Source of the DNA: Brevundimonas vesicularis
GTDB taxonomy: Bacteria; Pseudomonadota; Alphaproteobacteria; Caulobacterales; Caulobacteraceae
Assembly: GCF_027886425.1 (NCBI RefSeq)
Contig: NZ_CP115671.1
Coordinates: 186,001 to 250,000, forward strand
Direction of reading: 5' to 3'
DNA: 64,000 bases
Below, piece after piece: positions 53,572-60,386 of this stretch (position 1 is the first letter of the stretch; each line of letters starts with the position of its first letter). Both the position numbers and the translations under genes were made by a program. Under the pieces are notes generated by a model, which was not told where the DNA came from, did not search any database, and saw only the letters and a list, made by a program, of their open reading frames with translations.

Positions 53572-54431
53572 CCGGCGAAACTCAGCTTGATAGGCCCGTC
53601 GCCGAACGCCTGTCCGGTTGGGACCGTCAGAACCCGCTCCCCGCCTTGCGGCGGGACATAGCCGACCCCGACCGCGCCGCTGATCTGGCCAGCAGAGAGC
53701 GTGATCTTCAGAGGCTGGCCCGACCGATCGACGCCTTCAAGGATCCAGTTTACGCCGCTCATGACCGCATGACGCTGGCCCGTATTACGCAAGCGAACCT
53801 TCACGACGGGCAGGGGAGATGTGTCCACGGTCGCGGTCGGCACGACGGGCGTACCAGTGAGGGCTTCGATCGATGTTTGCGTCGTCACAGGCGCCGCCGG
53901 CTGCTGAATTTCGGCGGCCTCGACAGAGACCACCTGGACGGCGGATTCTGTGCTGGGCGGCGCGACGATGATGAGCGTCTTCATGTGATAAACGACCTGA
54001 ACCGCGGCGCTTCCCACGTCAGTCGATCGAGATTCGAAATCGACAGGCAACTGTCTGATTTCCATATAATAGGCCATCGAGGCAGCGGCAGCTGGATCGC
54101 CGATCCATTGCGCCCTGATGATCTGTCGAGCGCCGGGCGCCGCAATGCCTTGTGGCGGGAAAACGAGGAAATCTTCGTCAGCCGGGGTCTCGGTGATTGT
54201 CCCGTCCGCATTGAATGTTATGCGTGTGATGCTAGTTTCGTACGGAAGAGGCGTGGATGCGATATTCTGCACTTCGATCCGGGCCGAAGCGCCCGCACCA
54301 AGGGTACTTATCTCGCTGACCATTGGCGATACCCGCATGGCCCACGCATTGCCCGTCAAGGCACAGACAACAAGCGTCACCAATATCATCAAGGCGACAG
54401 GCAACGATCTGGACCGAAGCGAAACTGACAT
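53568..54431 (-). CDS. Periplasmic pilus chaperone
   Basis: The 287-residue protein has a signal peptide (LPVALMILVTLVVCALTGNAWA) followed by a fimbrial-chaperone immunoglobulin-like domain. The first strands read MRVSPMVSEISTLGAGASARIEVQN, and IIRAQWIGDP carries the subunit-binding region. A Pro/Thr/Val-rich insert (about residues 170-220) precedes the second domain and is longer than usual. The start at 54431 is chosen over 54491 because the signal peptide and GAGAG ribosome site fit; the longer form would put 20 residues ahead of it. It lies between the major subunit and the usher. Confidence 0.82.
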   Translation of the reverse strand: MSVSLRSRSLPVALMILVTLVVCALTGNAWAMRVSPMVSEISTLGAGASARIEVQNIASTPLPYETSITRITFNADGTITETPADEDFLVFPPQGIAAPGARQIIRAQWIGDPAAAASMAYYMEIRQLPVDFESRSTDVGSAAVQVVYHMKTLIIVAPPSTESAVQVVSVEAAEIQQPAAPVTTQTSIEALTGTPVVPTATVDTSPLPVVKVRLRNTGQRHAVMSGVNWILEGVDRSGQPLKITLSAGQISGAVGVGYVPPQGGERVLTVPTGQAFGDGPIKLSFAG

Positions 54432-54494
54432 GCGTGCTCTCAAGCGACCGCTGAACCGATGGCGGCGGCGACTATATTTGGGGCGAAACATGAA

Positions 54495-54520
54495 AGGAGA
54501 GTATCCGAAGACACTCTCCT
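54495..54520 (-). terminator. Hairpin between major subunit and chaperone genes
   Basis: An 8-bp stem AGGAGAGT/ACTCTCCT with a 10-nt loop lies 20 bp past the subunit stop. On the minus strand it is followed by TTTC. It may partly terminate or protect the major-subunit mRNA so that subunit exceeds chaperone and usher; this arrangement is common in pilus operons. Confidence 0.55.
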
Positions 54521-54539
54521 CTCTGTCGTGTCGTAATGC

Positions 54540-55235
54540 TTAGATGTCGGTGTCGAAGCGGACGGTGATCACGTCCTCATACGTACCGGCCACCAGGCCC
54601 TTGCCGGGCTTGCCGGCGAAGAAGCGCATGCTCAGGCCCGAGCGCCAGGCACCCAGGGTCTTCTGCTCGGAATCGTCGTTCGCGGCGACGACGAGGCTCG
54701 TTTCGCTGCCGGCCTGGAAGGTTGCCGAAACCGAGTAAGGGATGTTTGCTTGGAACTGGTTGCTGTCAAAAGCGCCAGGAGCACTGTTCACCAGACCTTG
54801 AGCCGACTTCGTAATGGTCATGGTGTTGGCCGTGTTGCAGCCGGCGGTGCCGCTGGCGATATCCAGCTGGATATTGTCACGCAGGTCGAACACGGTGTCC
54901 GAACCCAGATCGGACTGACCCTCAACGCCGATCTGGCCCAGGTCGATGACCTGTTGGCTGCCGTTGCCGCCGCCGGTGAACAGTACGCAGTCGGCCGGCA
55001 CGAAGCCGGTGATGCGCCAGCTGTTGGTTTGGGCGTCGTTCAGCTCAAGCGTCGTGGCCGTCGCCGTGCCGTTCGAGTTCTTGCCGCGGACCGTATAGGT
55101 CGTGACGGGCGTGTTGCCGCCGCGCAAGCTGTTCGTCGTCACGTTGACGCTTTTGGTCTGAGCCGTCGCCACCGAAGCGGTCAGGGTCATGGCGAGGACG
55201 GCGGCGCCGCCGAGCAGGCTTGTGATCGTTTTCAT
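54540..55235 (-). CDS. Major pilin-like subunit
   Basis: The 231-residue protein has a signal peptide (AVLAMTLTASVATAQ). The mature domain ends in the shared strand GTYEDVITVRF, and its cysteines (ADCVLFTGG, AGCNTAN) probably form a disulfide. It is the first gene of the run with the hairpin behind it and an AT-rich promoter region ahead, as expected for a strongly expressed major subunit. GC-rich codon use in this gene is closer to the chromosome than the AT-rich flanks. Confidence 0.75.
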   Translation of the reverse strand: MKTITSLLGGAAVLAMTLTASVATAQTKSVNVTTNSLRGGNTPVTTYTVRGKNSNGTATATTLELNDAQTNSWRITGFVPADCVLFTGGGNGSQQVIDLGQIGVEGQSDLGSDTVFDLRDNIQLDIASGTAGCNTANTMTITKSAQGLVNSAPGAFDSNQFQANIPYSVSATFQAGSETSLVVAANDDSEQKTLGAWRSGLSMRFFAGKPGKGLVAGTYEDVITVRFDTDI

Positions 55236-55459
55236 TGGGTGTTTCCGTAGTTGTATTGATGAGATGTCGGGAAACCCAAAACAATAATGGGCCCCACAGC
55301 CAGGTGGATAAATCGTTAAATAACGTCGGTCAACTTAAAAACTCATGAAAACCAAAATAATAATATATTCTTCAGTTTCGTTTACGTCAAAAGATAAACC
55401 CCACCTACTATTGCGTAGATGACGAATCTCGATTTCTAAGATATATAATGAAGTTTAAA
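55236..55459. promoter_or_regulatory. AT-rich leader/promoter region of the pilus operon
   Basis: This 224-bp stretch has long A/T runs (for example around 55335-55370 and 55430-55455), unlike the rest of the window. It lies between the minor subunit stop and the major subunit start. It probably holds the main promoter and may attract a nucleoid silencer; no specific hexamers are called. Confidence 0.45.
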
Positions 55460-56050
55460 CTATATTCCGGCGCGCAAAGTCATCGTTATGACGTCGCTAT
55501 ACTTGCCCGCAAGCAAACCGGGGGCCGGAGGCGACGCTATGGCCAATGTAATGAGGCCATCGCCGGCCGAGATGTGATCACCCGTGCTGATGACAGCGCC
55601 CGCTCCTGACATCTGACCGGCAGTGAAGGTGCGCTGCGCGACGCGCGAAGATGCTGGCCCCCGCAGCGGAAGGGCGATACTCAAGGCGTAATCAAGAGTG
55701 CCCGCGAACCCACCCTGACCTTGCGGATTGAGCTCATGCACCAGCCCGCCTCCCGACTGGACTTCCAGCTCAAACGGCACGTTGCACGAAAGCGCGAAGC
55801 CCACTTTGACGGAACGCGCGCCCGAATTTAAATCGCCCAAGTCCACATCAGCAATGTCAGGAAGTTCGCAAAGTGACCGAATGTCCCCCTCAATAGAAAT
55901 CGCGACTTCATTGGAGGCAGGCAGCGGAGAACCGTGATCGGCAGAAAGCGATGGACTCGCCACCACGACACAACAGATAGACGCAGCTGCAAACAGCGCG
56001 ATTTTTACGGCCACAGAGCCAGCATTTCTGCGCAAGCGCTTGATCGCCAT
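55460..56050 (-). CDS. Minor pilin-like subunit
   Basis: The 196-residue protein has a signal peptide (VKIALFAAASICCVVVASPSLSA), then a pilin-like domain with cysteines (LCELPD; LSCNVPF) and a C-terminal strand AGKYSDVITMTLRAGI, matching the tail of the other subunits. The start at 56050 follows AGGGG; an in-frame TTG at 56056 is weaker. It is the first gene at the right end of the pilus set and is separated from the major subunit by an AT-rich gap, so it may have its own promoter. Confidence 0.72.
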   Translation of the reverse strand: MAIKRLRRNAGSVAVKIALFAAASICCVVVASPSLSADHGSPLPASNEVAISIEGDIRSLCELPDIADVDLGDLNSGARSVKVGFALSCNVPFELEVQSGGGLVHELNPQGQGGFAGTLDYALSIALPLRGPASSRVAQRTFTAGQMSGAGAVISTGDHISAGDGLITLAIASPPAPGLLAGKYSDVITMTLRAGI

Positions 56051-56502
56051 TCCCAACCCCTGCCCCAGACGCCTTCCCGGCGCCCCTCTCAGTCACACCC
56101 TTACAAAAGCCGGGCCATGCCAATTTGGGACACCCTTGATCTATTGAGGTGGGAAAATGCAAGAGAAATTAACACTTCCTTAACGATACCGCATTTTCGC
56201 GCGGGCGATTCGCTATTCACACGAACATCCGTTCGATCCTTCGGGCCGACAACCCCTGCTCGATGTGTGCCAATATGGCAACCGAGCGGTACATGAGTTT
56301 GAAAACGCCGGCGCCGATTTCGCAGGTCCCCGCTACGGACTCCGTGACGCCCTGCCTGAAGTGCGGATCGACCGCGCCAATGCGGTTGCATTCGGCGGGC
56401 AAGACGGTTCCCACTGACTGCGTCGAGAATTCCGACAAGCGGCAGATGATCCTTCCCTGGACCTTCCAAGAAGAAGCCTGCCACCCCAAGTATGGTGCAA
56501 AA
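56051..56502. other. Region without a supported gene, right part of island
   Basis: Several overlapping frames are open here, but none has a family signature, signal or good ribosome site. A plus-strand peptide near 56299-56480 contains PCLKCGST and could be a decayed zinc-ribbon-like gene; I cannot support it. The composition is lower in GC than the chromosome, as in the rest of the island. Confidence 0.4.
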
Positions 56503-56792
56503 TTAGGCAGCCCATTTCGCATTCTTCGCTCGCGCCCAGACCTCGCCGATGCTCCGGCCCTCCGCCGTGTCGATCAGTGACCCGTACGCTTGTACTCAAA
56601 GACGAAGATGCGGCCGTCAGTCAGTTCGGCGATGAAGTCGGGGTAGGTGCGCTGGGTCGGGTCTGGAGCTAGAATGACGCCGATGTCGGGCGACGTTGCG
56701 GAGCAAGTGCTCACCGCCTTCAGGCTGCGCGGCGCACGGCCTTTAGGTCTTCGTCGCTTCCGTCGAGGCACGATCTGCGCGATCCCTCTCAA
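56503..56792 (-). pseudogene. Frameshifted C-terminal remnant of a restriction helicase-like protein
   Basis: The minus-strand frame ends in TYPDFIAELTDGRIFVFEYK, then hits a stop after TGH. A second frame continues GSLIDTAEGRSIGEVWARAK to a stop at 56503. Joined by a frameshift, the two resemble the tail of type III/DEAD-box restriction subunits (PDFxxxLxDGR..EYKG...AIGxLWA). Only about 95 residues remain, so it is non-functional. Confidence 0.55.
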
Positions 56793-56900
56793 CGCTCGAC
56801 CGATCGGCTATGGCGATGCCGGCGCGGCCCACACGCGCCTGTTCTGGATGACCGAAAAAAGAACATCCTGTGTGCTAGGCGGGAGGCACCTCGACCGACG

Positions 56901-57290
56901 GCGCTTATGGTGCAGACGCCTAACGCCGCCCTGACAATCGCCTACAATGCTAGCAGCATTCCTTGGAAGGCTCGCCAACTTACCGGGCAAACCGGCTGAT
57001 GGCGCGGCTGGCCCGGGCTGAGAGAGTCCGAGCCGCAGACCAGAAAAGGCAAATTCTATTGCCCTCTCGACATCTATGGCCTCCGCCATGCGCGGGGTTT
57101 GGATATCTCCATCGCGGGCGGATCGGACGCAGAGATCATGTCCCAGCTTGAGCACGCCACCGACAGGGCTGCTAAAAAATTTCCGCCGTCAGGCCGATAG
57201 ACGCCGCATAAACGTATGGCGCGCAGGACCGCATGGACAGTGTCGTGAGCCTTCGCGAAGCCAGAAAAGCCCAAGACGCCAAGACCAAGG
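56901..57290 (+). pseudogene. Tyrosine recombinase (integrase) C-terminal remnant
   Basis: In one frame the sequence reads LTIAYNASSIPWKARQLTG, then stops at 56997. After that it runs KGKFYCPLDIYGLRHARGLD through AGGSDAEIMSQLEHATDRAA (Arg of the catalytic box at 57084, then the conserved His in EHAT). A run of six A (57174-57179) shifts the frame; in the next frame it reads FRRQADRRRINVW. Intact relatives have Y in place of F at this RRQ motif, so the nucleophile tyrosine is lost as well. The remnant points toward the adjacent tRNA-Arg, the expected attachment site. Confidence 0.75.
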
Positions 57291-57380
57291 CATGAACGTC
57301 GACTGTAAACTCAAGTGTAAACGGACTGTGAACTCGCCCGCCCCACACAGGGAGTTCCACTACCTATGTCATTGAAAAGA

Positions 57381-57432
57381 AAGTGGCGCACCCGGAGCGA
57401 TTCGAACGCCCGACCCTCAGATTCGTAGTCTG
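57381..57432. repeat. Right att-like direct repeat within tRNA-Arg
   Basis: These 52 bases match 49016-49067 exactly and lie in the 3' half of the intact tRNA-Arg gene. With the left copy they bracket the island carrying the pilus genes. Confidence 0.9.
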
Positions 57433-57460
57433 ATGCTCTATCCAGCTGAGCTACGGGTGC
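57384..57460 (-). tRNA. tRNA-Arg (anticodon ACG)
   Basis: On the minus strand a complete cloverleaf is visible: a 7-bp acceptor stem (GCACCCG with CGGGTGC), a D-arm AGCTCAGCTGGATAGAGC, an anticodon loop CTACGAA with anticodon ACG, and a T-arm with GTTCGAATC. The discriminator is G and CCA is encoded (57384-57386). The right-hand gene copy is intact, so arginine CGU decoding should be unaffected by the island. Confidence 0.95.
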
Positions 57461-57604
57461 GGCTGCCTTGCGGCGAGGGCGGGTCTTTAGCCGGTGGATC
57501 GGGCGGACGCAAGCGGGGGAATGCAGTTTCTGCGTCTGAAGCTGTTGGCGTGGCGGCTGCGACGGCTTAGGCCTGTCTGACGCTCCCCTGCTTTCGGATC
57601 TTCC

Positions 57605-59359
57605 ATGCGTTTCTTCCGTCGCCAGATCGCTGCTGTGCTGGTTCCCGTCCTCATGGCGGGATGCCAGACCGCGACAGACATCCACGGCGCGCACTCGCCG
57701 ACGACAGCGTCGCCGCCGGCCGTGTCGGCCCCGTCGTCGGCCGCATCGCCCGCTCGGGGGCCGTTCGTGGCGGCGGCGAATCCGCTGGCGGTCGAGGCGG
57801 GGATGACCGTGTTGCGGCGCGGCGGATCGGCCGTGGATGCCGCAGTGGCGATCCAGGCGGTGCTGGGCCTGGTGGAGCCGCAGTCGTCGGGCCTGGGGGG
57901 CGGGGCCTTCCTGATGAGCTATGACGCCGAGACCGGGACCGTCACGGCCTATGACGGGCGCGAGACGGCGCCGGCGTCAGCGACGCCCGAACTGTTCTAT
58001 GAGGACGGCAAGCCCCTGTCCTTTGTCGACGCGGTGCTGTCGGGCCGCTCGACCGGGGCGCCGGGGGCGGTGGCCATGCTGGCCATGGCGCAAAAGGATC
58101 ATGGCAAGCTGGCCTGGCGCGATCTGTTCGGGGACGCCGAACGGCTGGCGCGCGACGGGTTCACGGTCAGTCCGCGTCTAGCCGGCATGATCAATGGACG
58201 CAGTCCTCAGGCGCGGACGCGGTGGGCCAGCGCCTATTTCACCAAGCTGGACGGCACGCGGTATCAGGCGGGCGATACGTTGAAGAACCCCGCCTACGCC
58301 GACACGGTCGCGCGACTGGCGCAGCAGGGGCCGGGCGTCGTCTATGGCGGGCCGATCGGGCGCGACATCGCGGCGGCGGTTCGCGAAGGACCGCGTCCCG
58401 GCGGTCTGACCGAGGCGGACATCGCCGGCTATCGCCCTTTGCGCCGCGACGCTCTTTGCCGGCCGTATCAGGCCTATGTGGTCTGCGTGCCGCCGCCGCC
58501 GTCCAGCGGGGTGGCGTTGCTGCAGTTCCTGGCCATGGCCGAGGCGACGCCGGATCTAGACAAGGGGGCCAAGAGCCCTGAAGCCTGGGTCGCCTTCGGG
58601 CGTTTGCAGCGGCTGATGTATGCCGACCGGGACCGCTATATCGGCGACAACGACTTCGTCGGCGTGCCGATCGCCGGGCTTCTGGATCGCGACTATGTCG
58701 CGTCGCGCGCGGCCCTGGCCCCGCAGGTGAACGGCCCGGTCGAGGCCGGCGCCCCGACGGGATCGCCGCCGCGCGGGGTCGACCAGACCGCCGAGCCGGG
58801 CGGCACCTCGCACATGGTCGTGGTGGACGCCTGGGGCAATGCGGTCAGCATGACCACGACGGTCGAGAGCATCTTCGGCAACGGCCGGATGGTCGACGGC
58901 TTCTTCCTGAACAACCAGCTGACGGATTTCTCCTTCACGCCGCAGGAGGACGGACATCCGGCCGCCAATGCCGTGGCAGCGGGCAAGCGGCCGCGCTCTT
59001 CGATGACGCCGGTGCTGATCCTGGATCGTCAGGGGCGGCTGGTCGGCGCCATCGGCTCGCCAGGCGGGTCCAGCATCCTGGCCTATGTCGCCAAGGCCCT
59101 GGTCGGGACGATGGACTGGGGCCTGTCGATGCAGGAGGCGATCGCCCTGCCCAATCTGGTGGTGCGGGGCGAGATGGTCGGGGCCGACACCGACATGATC
59201 GCGCCGGATATCCGCAACGCCCTGGCGGCGGCGGGCATGGCCCTGAAGCCCAACGCCACCGAGACCTCGGGCCTGCACGGCGCGATCTGGCGCGACGGTC
59301 GCTGGGACGGCGGGGCCGATCCGCGTCGCGAGGGCGTGGCGCTCTCGGAAGTTCGCTAA
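57605..59359 (+). CDS. Gamma-glutamyltransferase, lipoprotein-type
   Basis: The 584-residue enzyme has a lipoprotein signal with lipobox VLMAGC, so it should be membrane-anchored in the periplasm. The large-subunit part has NPLAVEAGMTVLRRGGSAVDAA and GLGGGAFLMSY. The autocleavage nucleophile is Thr401 in PGGTSHMVVVDAWGNAVSMT, generating the small subunit. The later GSPGGSSIL segment binds substrate. It transfers or hydrolyses gamma-glutamyl groups of glutathione. It lies just right of tRNA-Arg and converges with the LpxR-like gene. Confidence 0.94.
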   Translation: MRFFRRQIAAVLVPVLMAGCQTATDIHGAHSPTTASPPAVSAPSSAASPARGPFVAAANPLAVEAGMTVLRRGGSAVDAAVAIQAVLGLVEPQSSGLGGGAFLMSYDAETGTVTAYDGRETAPASATPELFYEDGKPLSFVDAVLSGRSTGAPGAVAMLAMAQKDHGKLAWRDLFGDAERLARDGFTVSPRLAGMINGRSPQARTRWASAYFTKLDGTRYQAGDTLKNPAYADTVARLAQQGPGVVYGGPIGRDIAAAVREGPRPGGLTEADIAGYRPLRRDALCRPYQAYVVCVPPPPSSGVALLQFLAMAEATPDLDKGAKSPEAWVAFGRLQRLMYADRDRYIGDNDFVGVPIAGLLDRDYVASRAALAPQVNGPVEAGAPTGSPPRGVDQTAEPGGTSHMVVVDAWGNAVSMTTTVESIFGNGRMVDGFFLNNQLTDFSFTPQEDGHPAANAVAAGKRPRSSMTPVLILDRQGRLVGAIGSPGGSSILAYVAKALVGTMDWGLSMQEAIALPNLVVRGEMVGADTDMIAPDIRNALAAAGMALKPNATETSGLHGAIWRDGRWDGGADPRREGVALSEVR

Positions 59360-59363
59360 AGGC

Positions 59364-60215
59364 TCAGCGGCCGGGACGGATTGACAGCTGGAAGGCCAGC
59401 AGGCCCTCGCTGACGTCGGTGTCCAGGCCGTTCATGCCGCGCAGACCCTTGCCGGCGTCGATCTCGCGATAGACGACGCCGAACGAGGTCTGCATGTCGC
59501 CCTTGCGATAGGCCACGCCGATCGAGGCGTCGCCGAGGAAGCTGCCCTTGTCCTGGGTATAGCCGGAGCGAGCGTAGTCGCCGTCGCGGGTGCGGGCGAA
59601 GTTGTAGCCGACGGCTCTGCCGGATCCGGCGGCATACAGATACCAGCGCGGCCGCTCTCCGAAACGCTCGCGGCCGTTGGGGGCCAGACGATCCAGCCCC
59701 TCGCCGATCTTCAGCGTGACGCCGGCCTCGGCCGAACGGCCTTCGCTGCCGACGCCCAGGCCTGCGTGGGGCGTCAGGCTGACCTCCAGGCCGGAGGCGG
59801 TATGGCCGCGCGCGCCGCGGAAACCGCGCACATAGCGCAGATCATAGGCGTCGGGGTCCAGTTCGGCCCGATCGACGGGTGTCACCGGCAAGGGAGAGCC
59901 GTCAGCGCGGCGCAGACGGCCGGCCGTCTCCAGCGTCACCCGGTCGGTGAAGTCGGTGCGATCGATCCAGACGTCGTTGCGCGTGCTGGCGGACAGGCCG
60001 GATCGGTCGTCGGAACGGAAGGCGGTCGGGATTTCGATCTGGGCGCCGAACCGGGCGTCAGGTGCGACGCGGAAACTGGTCTGTTCAGTCAGGCGCGCCT
60101 CGACATCGGGCGAGGCGTCGAAGGCGTTGGGGGCCCAGGTCTGTGCGCAGGCGGCGCTCGCGCCGGCCATCGCCAACACGCCCCCAAAGCCGACAATACA
60201 GGCCTTTAATCGCAT
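59364..60215 (-). CDS. Exported outer-membrane protein, possibly LpxR-like (DUF2219)
   Basis: The 283-residue protein has a signal peptide (GVLAMAGASAACAQ) and a mature part rich in alternating strands, ending SEGLLAFQLSIRPGR, a terminus seen in LpxR/DUF2219 barrels. LpxR members are lipid A 3'-O-deacylases, but the catalytic residues cannot be confirmed here. The start at 60215 is chosen over an in-frame ATG at 60287 because the signal peptide begins there. It is convergent with the GGT gene. Confidence 0.6.
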   Translation of the reverse strand: MRLKACIVGFGGVLAMAGASAACAQTWAPNAFDASPDVEARLTEQTSFRVAPDARFGAQIEIPTAFRSDDRSGLSASTRNDVWIDRTDFTDRVTLETAGRLRRADGSPLPVTPVDRAELDPDAYDLRYVRGFRGARGHTASGLEVSLTPHAGLGVGSEGRSAEAGVTLKIGEGLDRLAPNGRERFGERPRWYLYAAGSGRAVGYNFARTRDGDYARSGYTQDKGSFLGDASIGVAYRKGDMQTSFGVVYREIDAGKGLRGMNGLDTDVSEGLLAFQLSIRPGR

Positions 60216-60332
60216 TCGGTCTCCCCACCGATCCGCTGGACACACACTGCAACCCTCAGGCGCAAGAGTCCAACGGCTTTTGGTCATGGTTTCGTCGCTT
60301 TTGAACGAGGACGACCAGCAGCGGTTCCCAAA

Positions 60333-60363
60333 CGAAAAAGGGCCCCGCTGTCGCGGAGCCCTT
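60333..60363 (-). terminator. Intrinsic terminator downstream of the ribonucleotide reductase gene
   Basis: An 11-position stem with one mismatch (AAGGGC-C-CCGC with its complement) closes a TGTC loop. On the minus strand it is followed by TTTTCGT. It lies 24 bp past the stop at 60387. Confidence 0.82.
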
Positions 60364-60386
60364 CGGGTCGATTGGTGCAGATGGCC

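Noticed and set aside
56263..56580. Small zinc-ribbon-like gene on the plus strand
   Set aside because: It contains CLKC but no further pair of cysteines in a recognisable ribbon, overlaps a restriction-helicase remnant and lacks a ribosome site.
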